From Montifringilla adamsi (Eukaryota > Chordata > Aves > Passeriformes > Passeridae): 64,000 nt of DNA. Under the pieces are notes generated by a model, which had not been told where the DNA came from, made no database searches, and was given only the letters and a program-made list of their open reading frames with translations. Position numbers and translations under genes: made by a program. The stretch spans positions 9,546,418 through 9,610,417 of the forward strand of contig JAGGNK010007004.1 in assembly GCA_017590115.1 (NCBI GenBank), given 5' to 3'. Numbering within the stretch: position 1 is the first letter of the stretch; each line of letters opens with the position of its first letter. Positions 12,043-25,202 of the stretch are shown in pieces.

Positions 12043-15000
12043 CTCTTTGGCTCATCTCTGTAGTTTTGGAAATGAGAAGATCTAAGTTGCCTACAGCAGT
12101 CAAGATGTTTATGCCTCACAGATTTCTCTTGCTATATAACAGTACTTATTCTTCTTCATTCTCAATTCACCTTAAAAATCTAAGCATTTTGTAATTTTTT
12201 CTGTCCATTCTTAAAAGTGGAGCTGATAGTACAGAGAGGGACGCACAAGGGTGCCATATTTTATTTATGGAGTGTGAATACTGGTTTGAGGACAGTTCTT
12301 GGGCTATGGTTATTTTTTCCATGCATGTGTGGATTAATGCAGGATTTCATTTGCTGCTCATCCCCCTGGCTTCTTGTGAAATGCTCTTGCATCACCTCAG
12401 TCAGTTAGCCTTACAATCAACCTCTCTGAGCATTTTCATAGCATCTTATGTTTTGTTGCCTCATTAACAGCTCCATTTTCAACTATAATTTCAGCACAGT
12501 AATGCACCTCGCTTCCCAGCCAGTATTTTCTCTCTGTGTGAAAATCACCTTTGCCTCATTTCCTATATTTCAGTTAGCTGCTAAACCACTTGAGGAGCTT
12601 CTTTCCATAACCACTTCCATTTCATCTAATGTTTCTTTATCCAAAAGCCAGGTGTTGGTGCAGACATGTACTCCCACCTTCTTTTACTCTTTGAGGCAGA
12701 GAAATGAGAATAGTTTGATCGTTTGGGACTCATGCAGAAGTATGGCAGTGATATTGTAAAGTGAAATATTTATTATTTTTGTTTCAAAATGGGTAAGAAT
12801 ATCTAAACTATATAATGTTGGTTTCATGAAAACTGTCCAGTGAACAGTATATTGTTCTGTGCTTTGAAAGCAAAGGTGGTGCAAAAGACAGAATTACAGG
12901 ATTATTTTGAACAGTCTTTGAATAACTTGTTTTCTGACTGGCTTGTTGCTATAACCTCATGCTGCCCCCAGTGTGTTGTCTTTGGTTGGAAATTAGATAC
13001 CTGCACAGAGCTGCAAACATCATCTGCAGAACATGAAACAGAAAATCTCAAATGTATTTGGAGTGAGGCTGCCCTATATATCAGATACAAAGAAGTGTAC
13101 TTTGAGACATGATGTTGTGGAAGTTGTATTTTCTTCTTTCAATTATTTAAACCACTTGAGCTTGTCTCTCAAACTTAATAACACCATGAAAATCCCCTGG
13201 TGAAGCTACAGTTTTATGATACCAGGTAGGGTGTATTTTATTTTCTATTTCCAAAATTATTATTTGTCAGCACTCTAGATTGCTTTTCTGTAATTGCCTT
13301 CCATGTGACAGGTGCTCCAAGATGTTTGTCTCTTAGACTCTTGGTCATGGAGAGCCCTTCACAAAAGAAATCTCTCTCATTCTGGTTACTGCTGACTTCA
13401 GAAGGGTTTTGGGTTTTATTTTTCTCTTTGCTGTGTCAATGCTTAGAAAGTGCCTGGATGTTTGCAAAGCACTTCTTTACCTAAATCCCATGTAATATTT
13501 ATGGAAATCAGAATAATTTTAGTAAAATACTTTTTTTGGTTTAGGAATATAAAGCATAATTATGTTTTTTTCATTTAAAAATTTCATATTGATGTTGTTG
13601 GTCTAAAATGATCAGCCCAAATATTTTGCCTGCTTCTAATATGAGCATTGGCAATTATGAATTCTGAACTAACACAGAGAAAATAACATAGGTTTAACTT
13701 TTATTGATATAAGAAAATAATTGCCACAACCAACTAATGAAAATGTCCTAATGTTAAAATGTAGTTCTTGGAAGATGTGTCTTTATGCAAGAGATTAAAA
13801 AGGTTAAGTCTTTTTAATTAAACAAACCCAATAATAACTTGTGTCAAAAGCACTAGGTAGTACCTCTACAATAAAGGCAGTAATAAAGGAGGAAAACAAA
13901 GGTTAATAATTTCAGAAGAGAAAAATATTGCATATTTTTTATAGTTGAGGCAATTAGTCCAGATAACTATCTGCTGGAGTGAGCTGCATTCTCCAAGCAC
14001 TGAAGGAAGATTTTGAGGTATCTTTCAAAAGCAGATGTTACAGTTTTATGAGTAGTTATGAGCAAGACTTAGTGCTGTGCCAGAGGGTTTACACTGGATT
14101 GTGAGGACTGGTCTGTAACTTCTGCTCTACAGAAGTTGTGCTTTGGGGTTTTAGCCTTTTTGTAAATTTTGGCTGAGGTGTATGTTTGAATTCTGACTGG
14201 ACAGGATAGCACCTTTCACTTAAACCACCTGATTTTGGGTTGTTATGAGAGAGATGTTAATGGTGCCAAAGCTGAATTCATGAGGTAGGATGGATGGATA
14301 TTCATTGCAGCCCCAAAATGTGGCAGCAGAGTAGAGAAATCATCCCTGCTCCCAACAGAAATGTTTTCAGAACAAGGAGAGAAAAGCTGATTTGTGACTT
14401 AAGGAGATATTTCCAAAATCCATTCAAGAACAGCTAGAAATGAGACAGCTAGTTATAAGAAAAGCAGCAATTTAAAAGGGGGAGTAGGTTGTTCACTCTG
14501 GTCAGTTGGCCTAAACGTGTCATAGGTAGGACCCCAACGATAATTAATATTGTGTCCATTGCTCTGAAAATCAACAGTAAAATACAGAAAATACACACAA
14601 GCTGCACAGTGGTGTGATGCAGATTGGGATGGATCTGGGAAGAAATCCTGTTGCAAACTTATATCCTGTTAACCCTATATGCTCCATCTTGCAGCAGGAC
14701 TCTCATGAAACCTGGAAATTCCTTATCCAGACCAAAGCCACAGGAAAACTGGGACGTGCTACTGTCTAATTTCAGTCTTGGCAAAACCTTCCTTATTAAA
14801 GTAATGATTTTCCTGTGTGGAGATAGCAAAACATGTTAATAATGCAATTCATGAGAATGTGAAAACTTTCAGAGACTGGTTTGGAAGTCAGACTTAGCAG
14901 GAAAAATGCATAGAATGGTTTAGACCCTGCTGGATGGGAGGTCCAGCAGCACTGTTGCTTCCTCTCAAGTGAGAGAGGTATGTGTTTTGGTTTCAAGGAC

Positions 15001-18000
15001 ATGAAATTCATCCTCTGGCATCCTGTGTGGTATGGACCACTGTAAATCCCTCTCTAAACTTTCATTTAGAAAGAAGTGCTGGAGTCTGTCCACAAAAGCT
15101 AACATTCTGTTTTCCCCAGTGATAAATTGCCGTAACATTTGATAAACACAGTATGCCATAAGAGGGTATATCAGCCACTGTTATCAAAAGTTAATTTTCT
15201 AGACTAAATATTCATTTGGATCATTAGAGCTATTAAATCCTGTGTCAGGTTTTAAGGAGCTGGCTGTGCCTGAGTGCTAGAAGGAGCCTGAAAAGAATCA
15301 TATCCTGTCAAGATAAATGATTGAACTGTTCAATGAACTCTTTGACTGGCATTGGTTCCAGTCATGCCAGCTGAAGCTCAATTCCTCTTTGTCTGTGTGG
15401 TCTTGTTTTCACCTTGCCTGTGGGGTGAAAGCAGTTTGATGTGACCCCCTTGCAGACAGAGGCATGAGCCTAACCTCTATTTACACCCTGTCATAATGGG
15501 GAGCTGGCAAACACTGCTGCTTGCTGCTGCTCTCCTCCTTTTCCCTGCTTTTTTTTTGTCAAATAGTTAGAAGTTGTGCATTCTAATAATAACCTAATTA
15601 GCATAGTAGGCTTATAACATCTTGTTTATGTTGTCTACTCTATTTTGAACAGAAAGAAGCAAAGAAAATATGCTCTTTTGTATAGCTCAAGTACTGCCTT
15701 AGGGATGGCATATGATGTGGAGCAATAAGGTAACTGGATAATGCAGTAGAATTTTGTCCTTTTGAAACTAAAATTTGAGATGTGAGCTAATTCAGTGGTG
15801 TAAAAAGCCCGAAACTCACATTCTGGTTTGAAAGTTGGTGTATGACACTCGATATCTGATTTATTTTTTGGCCTTCAGGAAACCTCCTAATAAGTTGAGT
15901 TTGTTGATAGTGCTGTCTGTTTGCACTGACTCTAAACTCATTTATTTTCTATAACAGTAAAACTATTGTCCAGCCCTTTTTCTTTATGGCCAGACTTTCT
16001 GTGTCACCTACTGCCTCCTGCTTCCTCCCTCCCTTTCCCTCTGGTTCACTGATTGTTTCTTGGACCAGACTTGGAATGTCAACACAACCAAGTACTCCAA
16101 GGTCTCCCTACCCCACGCTCTCATAGTGACTGACCTGGAGCACTGGGGATCCCACAGAATTCAAAGGAAACATGCATGTGCCCTGGGAAATAAAAGTGAG
16201 GAAAAACTTGCTGGGGAATCTTCTGGAAAATAACTGTGTGGATCTCAGGATTTTCAGGTGAAGTGAGACACTGCAAGCCCACTTGAATGTATTGTTGCAT
16301 TATTGTGGGGCAGGGCTCTGGTTTACTCTACAGTGACTACCTCCTGACAGTGATTTATCACCATAATATGTAAAAAGTTTGTGACCTACAGCAGTGACTG
16401 ATAGCTCCCCTAGCATTCACAAAAGGGAAGAAAAGAAGCCTTATTTAAAACTACAAAGGAAAGAGATGATTCTAAAAAGAAAGGGAGGAAGGAAGGAAAA
16501 ATATGCTGATGAATCTCCTTTGCATTTTGAGGGATCATTTCTATCTCTACAAGGAGATAAGTTATAAATAGAACAACAAATATATACCAATCTTTTATGA
16601 CTACATTAAAGGGAAATGATGCAACTGAGATGGAACAACTTGTGGAGGCTAGAAACCTCTCAGATAATATATGCAAATATAATGTTAGGAAATAAAGGGT
16701 ACCTTTGTAAGTAATAGAAAAAGAAAACTGAAGATATTTTTAATGTATTCAATCTATAATTAAGATTATTAAATTGTTTTGAATGTAAATCCTGATTTGA
16801 GGAAAGAGAGCAGGGACAACTTATGTTCGTTCCTCTCGAGCAATTATACATGTGTCCCTACCAGAGGGAGATCCAATGACAGTCGAGTCACAGCACTGCT
16901 GCTACTATGCAGCAGGTTGAAGAAAGCCCCTAAATTAGAGGCTGTGCAGAATACACTAAATGAAATTATCTGAAAGGATAAAAATAATTGTCCTCCCAGG
17001 GTGCTGATGGAAATGGAGGAGATGTGTGGGAGGAATCTTTGGTAATGCTCAGAAGGAGCCTTAGCAACTCCTTCCCCATGTGCCCATCTCTGCCCTCCAG
17101 GTCCAGGAGATGGGGAGTGATTTAGATGATCATGTGTCTGACCACTGAGACCAGCAGAAGGTCCCTCTTCGTATCTCTTCTTACACTGTAACACCTCAGA
17201 GAGGAAAACTTCTCTCCCTTGTATTCCTTCATCCTGTTTGTATTAATCCTGGAAGGTAAAAATATGCAAATTAGTCTATGGCTTTTAATCCTGTTTCAGA
17301 CCTGTTGTCATGTAAGGTAGTAGGGTGTTACACGCGCTGCAACACTTCACTTTTTGGGTCCAAGATTGCTTCTGCTGTCATGAGTCATTAGTGAGAGTGA
17401 GCTGTGGGAAAGTGGCACTTCTGCTGTGCCACAGCTGTCCTGTACCACTAGTCCTGAGTGACTCAAACATGCCATGAGGGACACCTGGAGTCAGCTGGTG
17501 ATGGGTGTACATGTAACAGAGCTAGACACCTCCAGAAATGTTCTCTTTTCCTGTGAGATGATACCTAGTTACAGAAAAGACTTTTCAGGAAAGAACATAT
17601 CTCAACATTTTCTAGATAAAATTTTTCTTCTTCTGCTTTGGCACACTCGAAATTATCAAAAGAAAACATTCCAGATGGACTTCCTCTTCTTTCTCCCTGT
17701 AGAGCTATTGATTTGCAAACTTTTTCAGGATTTTGGCTTTTTGTTCCATTGAGAATAGGAAGGGTTTGGATCCTCAGATTGGCAGCAGGGAGGAAGGCTG
17801 CCCACCGTGGCTCTCACACCCCATGGTGTGGTTGTAAGGATTCATGCACATCAGCAAAGCCTTGCAGTGTGATACCCTGGCTGCCTTCTGGTCCTGAGTG
17901 GGGCTGCAGCTCATGGCAGAGAAGTTCCATGCTAAAGCCCTTTCTCAGAGCAGCTTTGCATGCACAGCAAAGCCTTTTTACTTGTGCTTTCCTCAGCAGC

Positions 18001-18077
18001 TTGGGGTTTGTCCCCTACATTGCAATGAGCTTCGTGCTTCCAGAGGCTGCTTGGTTTTGGAGTAAGCCATGAACTTA
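12043..18077. other. Six kilobases of unique non-coding sequence
   Basis: No gene, transposon or RNA gene recognised. Open frames stay below about 145 residues, are scattered over both strands and lack domains. Purine-rich AGGAAGGAAGGA appears near 16485-16498. The 3' end (about 17640-18072) has a 144-residue plus frame without recognisable features. Confidence 0.5.
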
Positions 18078-18385
18078 GAGCACCAATTGCATTAATTGCT
18101 TTCACGCCAGCATATTTCCATTGTGGCTGCCATTATAGTTGTGTAATGTTTCTTCTCTCTCTTCTTTCATGGCTTTCTTTGCCTTGACAGACTCAGTCAG
18201 ATTCCCTCATTCACATCTGCTAATGTGAGGGCTGAATAGAATAAATCTATGCAACATGGCTTCAGAAAAGACGGGAGGACGACGGTGGAGGGAGAGGTGT
18301 AATAATCTCAAAAAATAATTTCTACTTAATAATTGCCATTAAAAAAAAAAATTAGTCAGTTTTTCCCCAAAAAAATGCTTGTGGT
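18078..18385 (+). repeat. Tandem duplication, copy 1 (308-bp unit)
   Basis: First copy of a head-to-tail duplication starting at GAGCACCAATTGC. It is identical to copy 2 from here through an A11 run at 18341-18351, a span of about 270 bp. The last 34 bases or so, after the A run, differ from copy 2 by several substitutions and indels. The unit contains CAATTGCATTAATTGC, a homeodomain/POU-like cluster, and belongs to no transposon recognised here. It reads as a candidate regulatory element that has been duplicated locally or doubled in assembly. Confidence 0.9.
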
Positions 18386-18693
18386 GAGCACCAATTGCAT
18401 TAATTGCTTTCACGCCAGCATATTTCCATTGTGGCTGCCATTATAGTTGTGTAATGTTTCTTCTCTCTCTTCTTTCATGGCTTTCTTTGCCTTGACAGAC
18501 TCAGTCAGATTCCCTCATTCACATCTGCTAATGTGAGGGCTGAATAGAATAAATCTATGCAACATGGCTTCAGAAAAGACGGGAGGACGACGGTGGAGGG
18601 AGAGGTGTAATAATCTCAAAAAATAATTTCTACTTAATAATTGCCATTAAAAAAAAAAATTCAGTCAGTTTGTCCCAAGAAAGATGCTTGTGG
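18386..18693 (+). repeat. Tandem duplication, copy 2 (308-bp unit)
   Basis: Second copy, offset 308 bp from the first and joined to it without spacer. It carries the same A11 run at 18649-18659. All differences from copy 1 fall after that run, for example TTCAGTCAGTTTGTCCC here against TTAGTCAGTTTTTCCCC in copy 1. Sequence downstream (GTATGAGTAGTAACAGG) is not repeated. Confidence 0.9.
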
Positions 18694-19900
18694 TATGAGT
18701 AGTAACAGGGCCCCCAATCTAAAAGTCTTATCACCCCCCTGTTCCTTTTTTCCTCAGCTTAAAAGTCACCCAAGCGAAGGAATAGACAATGCACAGATTA
18801 CTTTATTTGGCTTCGTCAGGTTTGCCAGGAGAGGAGAATGCTGCCAAGCTCCCCAAGACAAGCTATGCTGGGTGCTTGCCCTTGTGCCAGTGTGAAGACA
18901 AAAAAAAATCAGGAGCCTTGAAAAGAAGCTGGTGCAGCACATGGCTCTTTCCCACTCCTCACAAATGATGGCTGTTGTGCTCGTTAACCTCTTCTGGGGC
19001 TCAGTCAGTTCACGCTGTGCAGCAGCGGAGCGCTGAATGAAATGAAAGGCTCGCAGGACCCATAGAAATGCCATAACTCCTTCATTCCCAACACGCAGGC
19101 AAAGGCCACCTTCCCCGTGGAATACCAAGTGCCTTTCGTCAAACTCTTAATAAGTCAATCCTGGCTCCATGTGGCGGTGACAGCTCAGATTCCTGCACAG
19201 GCCCGGCTCCTGATTTACCCCACCGGCTTTGGCAAGGCACCTCAGGCTCGTGCTTGGCTCCGCTCTGCCCGCACGCTCAAACGAGTCTGAGACTTCAGCA
19301 GATGTGGGTTCAGTTCAGTTAAACCATCCCTGTCTCTGTGCAAAGCCTAGTCCCGCTCAGATCTCTAGCAGGGATCTAAAAGGAGACATGTAATGAGCTT
19401 TTAGCTTACAGGATCATTAAATAACTCCATAACATCCCTCATAAAAAAATGTCTTTTTTATCCAAATGGCTACAGTTCTGATAAAGAAAAGAGAATCTCT
19501 TCTTTGTGCTTATAAATGAACAAAGGGGACTGTACAGGCTGATCCAAGGCCCACAGAAATGAAAGGAAAACCAAAGACTTCAAGGCACTTCAAATGTAGG
19601 CTCTTCTAACTAGTAGCCTTTGATTTTAAGGATTTTTATCTCAAACTGAAGAGGACAAAGCTACTGTTTAAAAGGAACTATGAGCAGTTGAAGGGCATGA
19701 TAAACTCCCATCCGAGTCTGTGTGCTGCAAGCAGATTAAAATATGAGTTCTGATATTTAAAACAAAAGGGGAAAAAATTTGAAACAAAGCCTAGAGCTAA
19801 TTAGGAAAACCTCAGAAAACATACCAAGAAAAATAAGAAGCTGTGGCAATTTGAATTATACAGGGAAAACACATTGAATTCAGCACAACCAATTTTTTTC
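18694..19900. promoter_or_regulatory. Candidate cluster of conserved non-coding elements
   Basis: The stretch is free of recognisable repeats apart from an A-rich run near 18898-18908. It keeps CpGs in an otherwise AT-leaning region, for example around 18981-19035 and 19181-19290. It has no coherent frame, since 84- and 120-residue frames run opposite each other. Together with the duplicated element just upstream it looks like a block of regulatory DNA. This is compositional inference only. Confidence 0.3.
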
Positions 19901-21570
19901 CTTTAATATTTTTCACCTGAGTTTATATATCAAAGGGTAAAGTATGCAGAAAAAAAAAAAAAGGAAGAAAATGCCAATGCAACAAAATGTACTTTAAAAT
20001 GTGAAATACATTTAATGGTGTAATATTATTGTATTGCCTTGGATGTCAAATTACAGTATTATCCAGTGCTTCTTAGATGTCAGTGAGTGCAGGATGAAGA
20101 GCTGCTTTCCATGTCCTGTGATTCTTTTGCCTTTCTGGATGAGGAACTATTGCTGGATCACCCTTTTCTTTTTTTTTTTACCCACCCCAGATCCAAATCA
20201 CCATTGATTCACTGAATTCTGTGAGTTTCTGGATGGTGCCCCTTCTGTTGAGTCAGTGGATACTTCATTTTGCTGTCAGACACTGAAGGATCTGTTCCCC
20301 TGATTCCTTGGTCAAGCTGAGAACGCTTTCTAGGCTCACCATGCAGTGAAAAATAACCAGATCAGAAGCTTATATAATAGCAATTTTCAATTTGAAAACT
20401 ACAAAAAAAGTGTTTTTTTAATAATCCTGTATATCTTTAAAGGAAATAGCATCAGAAGGTTTATAGCTTGTCTGACTTTACCTTGGGGAGAAGCATGTAA
20501 TCGAATTTACTTTTGTTGCATTTCAATTTAAATCCATGAATGTCTGTGTGTTGGTCTTATGCTTGGTATGTAAAAACCAGAAAGCAAAGCCTAGTTAAGA
20601 GAAGCAACAGCAAAATGGTATGAGTGTTTCCATGGGATGAAAAGTGTGTGGTCTTCATTCAGATTTCAAACTGGTTTGACCCCATGTCATCCTATTGGCT
20701 TTAGTTATTGTCCTGATTTATGTTAGCACAGACAAGAGCAGGATTAGATATAAATGTGGTAGTCCATTGTTTCGATAAAACATGTTTGTTTTTCACAGCA
20801 GCATTCAGAGAATTTGACTAGAACTAAATAATTTAATATATATATATATTTTTAGAAAAAATGTGTCTAAACCCATCTATATGCTCATTTTATGCAAAAT
20901 TAGAATTAGATATTAAAACATTTAAAAACCCTATAGTCCTAGATCATTAGCAAAGCACTCTTAGACATATTTCTATCCTGTTTTTCAGTAATTAATACAC
21001 ATGAAAAGATGAAGTTTTTAAATGAACTACAAATTTTATCATCTGCTGTTGCTGAGATTATACTTTCAGTGAGATGTACCAAATTAACTTAAAAATTATT
21101 TAAAAAGTGCTGTTTGCCTTTTCATGCATACCTCACTTGCCAGAACATTGCACTGTTACTAAGGTTCACCTGAGTATGCATATTCTTATAATGAGCAGCT
21201 CTTCAGAAAAGAGAGTAATTGCTTGTGAGCTGAACATAAAATAAGGCTGGCTTAACTTGGCTGACTTTTTGAGTTTTAATATAGTTAGGGGAAAGATGTC
21301 TTCGCTTGTGTACCACTCTACAGCCACTGGGACAAGGTAGAGCCTGCCGAGCATAGAACGTGGCCCTGATTTAAAAGTATAATATGGTTTAAAGTTAGAA
21401 AGCAATAAGAATAATACATATAATGTATTATTAAGCTGGGCTGGTGAAACCTGGTGAACCAGCAGCAGGGAATGGAGAGCCCTCAGTTGTATGGCGCGCT
21501 GGAAAACAGGAAGAGGCCAATGGAGCACGGCAGCATGTCAGGAATATGTTGGAGCATGAAGATAGGCATG
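19901..21570. other. AT-rich unique non-coding sequence
   Basis: No gene recognised. A short (TA)n run lies at about 20835-20851. Bases 21430-21570 lead into the CR1 fragment and may be an older, unrecognisable part of it. Confidence 0.5.
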
Positions 21571-21866
21571 AAATCCATGGAAAAGAGATCTCTTTAAAAG
21601 GCAGGTGGGATAGATAAGTATCAGGTTTAGATTGGATACTAGAAAAAAATTCTTCATTTAAAGGCTTGTCTTCTTTGGAACAGGCTGCCCAGGGAAGTGG
21701 AAGAGTCACCATCCCTGGAAGTTAAAGATGTGTGGATGGTGGAGATTAGAGACATGGTTTAGTGAACTTGGCATTGCTTGGCATTTTTGGACTTGGCATA
21801 CTTGGCAGTTTATGGTTTGAGTTGATGATCCTAAAGGTCTTTTCCAACCTCAATGATTCTGTGACT
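21571..21866 (+). mobile_element. CR1 LINE, 5'-truncated 3' fragment
   Basis: The fragment has the standard CR1 tail order: TTTAGATTGGATACTAG, then GGAACAGGCTGCCCAGGGA, TCACCATCCCTGGAAGT, GACATGGTTTAGTG and the terminal TTGATGATCCTAAAGGTC..TTCCAACCTCAATGATTCTGTGA. The orientation is plus. CR1 is the dominant non-LTR retrotransposon of birds and inserts as 5'-truncated copies. Near 21767-21810 the motif CTTGGCAT is repeated several times, so the copy has an internal expansion relative to the usual tail. It encodes no protein. The 5' boundary is approximate. Confidence 0.93.
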
Positions 21867-24800
21867 ATATATTGGCTTGAGGCTATATTTTGTGACCTTC
21901 AACTTGTGGTGTGGTCCCAATAAACAAACCTTTGTGGAGTCTTCCTCTCAGAATGATGTGAAACAGTGATGAAAGGAAGCTATCTGCTTTGTGCTATCTC
22001 TTTCCCATAAAATATAATTGGAGAAATTGAACGTGATACTGTGATACTGTGTTGAAGATACGGCTTGTCAGATAATTGTGCCCCTGGGATTTATACTTCT
22101 GTTCCTAATTTTGTGTAAGCTGTTTTAAAATGCCACATCAAATTATGCTGAGAACATAAACATTGTGAAAAAGATGTTTAAGAGTTAAGAAACACTGCAA
22201 TTGAATCACCTTCAGCAATCTCCTGCAGGATATATGTTATCATACAGCCCTTAATTGAAGAATGACACTTGGGTTTGCAAAAGAGTGCCACTAAAAGGTG
22301 AGCAGACCATTTTAGAAAAGCTTTTTAAGAACATTTGTAATTTTGTTTGGTTTTGCTTTAAAAAAAAAAAAACAAAAAACAGGTGAACTAGAAACCATGC
22401 TCCTATGATATTTAGTGTGGTTAAATTTTGATGCAGCAGTGTGAATGGTCCTCCGGACACACAGTGGAGCTGCCTCTCAACCTGCTGCAGTGTTACTATT
22501 GCATGTAGCTGTAGCAGTGTGCTCTCAGCAGGACAGAAGAAATGATCATTTATCCAGATTCTTTGTGAACTTTGGAGCTTGTATTGTGCTTTGTGCTGCT
22601 GAAGCCTGGGTGGTTTTAGTGCCTGAAATAGCACGTTAGCATCAAACTCCGTGGTGACCTGCAAGCACTGCCTGCAGGGTAAAGGCAGCCCCACTGTCAA
22701 TCACTGAACTTGAACTTCATGTTCATAATGAAGCTTCCTAGAGATGATTCTCTCTCTGGCTTAAGAATTTCATGCACAGAAGGATAGCCTCTAGCTCCAC
22801 CTCCCATTACTGTAGGAGGAAAATAGATGGGTGTTCTGGTATTTTGGAGTCCCTTGAGGATGCAGTTTTTTGGGAAAAAACAAAAAGGTAGGTGTTACAA
22901 AGATTGTGTGCCTTAGTGTTAGGAATCAGACTGATTAATACAGAGCTTCTTCAGGCATAGTCATGTTCCTAAACACCACAATGTGCCAGAAAGAAAAGCA
23001 GTGAAGAGAATAGCAAATAAATGCTCTGCCAGTGGTGAAATTCTCCGAAGTATGTGAAGCCTCAAATGGGGCACCATTTTTTTTGTGCTTGTGAGCAGTG
23101 TGGGCTCATAAAAGACAGCTGCACAAAAAGTCTCATTATTTCTGTAGGTGATAGTTAGCTCCATATTCTGGCATATTTCTGAAAGTTTCAGTACTTTCAG
23201 TTAAATCTGGCACAGCAGACTTGGTGTGAAACTGTGGTGAGGAATGTAACACCAAATCTGTATCAGAAACCAAAGTGAAAGATGAAGCATTTTTGAGTGA
23301 GCTGAGGTTATACCTTTCATCATTGTGAGAGGCAACTAATTTTTTGAAGGTCAGTTTGTGACTGCATCTCAGAGCTGAACACCTCACAAAGCTGAGCAGT
23401 TCAGAAATAACGCCAAACAGCATAGCTAGACTTTGCCAATCCAAGAATTACCCTTTTCAGGATGAAATTTATATTAAAGGATCAACAGTTCCCTGACACA
23501 TGGTTGTGTTGAATTTGCAGTCAGAACATCAAGAAAGAGAAGTGACACTAAAGCCATTAGGAAAGGTAGAGGTTTAATTAGAGCTCCCTCTGATTGAAAG
23601 AAGATTAAAAATACTTATTGAGTCCTTCCTTGCTGCATCATTTCTAAAACAATGTGGTAAGCAGGGTCTCTTATAAAGAGAGAATTACTAGGTTATGTGT
23701 GCTAATTGGGCTTCTGATAGACATTGTCTATTGATTTGTCTATCAGCCTCCTGATTAACATTCATATTTCTCCATGAAGAAAAGCACTGAAAGATAGCTT
23801 GAGTCTTTTTTTCCTGCTGTCAGCTGGCTGAGCAAAGAGAGGAAACCATTGCTATGGGTGCCTGCCTGGCTCCTGGGTGTTTCCATGTTTGAATATCCTG
23901 CTTGTGACAACATAATGTGATTTGTCTTTTCTCTGCCATGTTTACAAACTTTTCTATTATCTGAGGAATCAAGCACAATACTCATCTATGGCTGCTTGTG
24001 ATGAGTTATTAATCTCAGGGCACTCTGACAGAAGGTTGCTCAAGGCATTGTCATGGACAGTAAAAAAAGCAAATCCAGCCTACAGATTTTAGAACATATG
24101 AATTTAAATACAAAGCAATTATTTATGAAGACAAATATTACTGTAGGTTTGCCCATCACCAGCTTTGTATTGATCATTGATGCCAAAGTGCTAAGATGCA
24201 CTCCTTGCCCTCTTTGGTAACAGAGATTTCGAGAGTTTATTTTCTGTAGTTAGAAGAAAAGAATAGGCATAGAAAAGTACGGTCTTTTATTTTTTGTTTT
24301 GTTTGTTTTTTGGTATTTGTTTTTGGTAGTGCCACTTTAGAATAACTTTTCCCCTTTAAATAAAAATTTCCCTTGCTGTCAGCTTATTTCTCTACATGAT
24401 TTTAAATCTATCTTATAGTAAAGAAAAAGTAAATGGGGTTTTGTTAGTTCTATGGCATTGGTAGCAATGCAGGGAAGAAAAATAACCCATCCAATGAGCA
24501 AATGCAGGCTAGGTGGAGAGTACTTTAGAGCAGAATGACACACAAATGAAGAGTAAAAACAAGTTAATGGTAGAGACAAAGACTCTGAAATTAAACCCTA
24601 GATAAACAATGCTAAGAAACCAAACCTGCAAGTTCAAATATCCGAATTATCTTAGATTTCTGAAAAATGCAACGGGCAGCCAGTCCTGTTTTCCATTTTC
24701 ACTTTGTCTTCCTTGGAAAGGCTACTGATATTTTTCCCACTAGCACTGATCAATGCAATGGAAAGCCTGTTTCCAAATAAGATCATTTATCAGAAGATTT

Positions 24801-25162
24801 TAAAAATGGAGGTTACTTAAGGAAGCATGGACATTGTTATTGAATCTGCGACCATGGGAGGTAGGAGAACACAACAAAAAGAGGCCATGTTAATAGACTT
24901 CAGTAACAAAATAACTCTTCTGTATTTAGCTGTCTCCAAGATGCTTTTAACAAGACATACCATAAAGGGAGAAAAGCTGTTTGTTGGTAAAGGTCACTGT
25001 ATATTTGCTATCCTGGATGAAATGACTGTACACACAAGTCACTACAACTCATGCCAGGCTCTGGAAATGGAGTACTGCAATTCAAGAGACTTAGAAAAAG
25101 AACTTCTAGCTACCTTTACCATTCCCATGCAGAACTGGTGTGTTAATATTAGACCTCTGATT
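21867..25162. other. Unique non-coding sequence
   Basis: No gene recognised. A 149-residue minus frame (22251-22700) shows no domain and overlaps a plus frame. A tandem GTGATACT pair lies near 22033-22050. The 139-residue plus frame at 24827-25246 runs through the hairpin described next and is not convincing as a gene. Confidence 0.5.
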
Positions 25163-25202
25163 GAAATTTCTGCCACGCACTCACCTGCGTGGCAGAAATT
25201 TC
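25163..25202. repeat. Perfect inverted repeat, 17-bp arms, 6-nt loop
   Basis: The left arm GAAATTTCTGCCACGCA (25163-25179) is the exact reverse complement of the right arm TGCGTGGCAGAAATTTC (25186-25202), with loop CTCACC. The match stops at the next base on each side. It is too short for a microRNA precursor. It could extrude as a cruciform, mark a template-switch event, or be a compound transcription-factor site. Confidence 0.97.

Noticed and set aside
25163..25202. MicroRNA precursor
   Set aside because: A 17-bp stem with a 6-nt loop is too short for Drosha/Dicer processing and the flanks do not extend the pairing.
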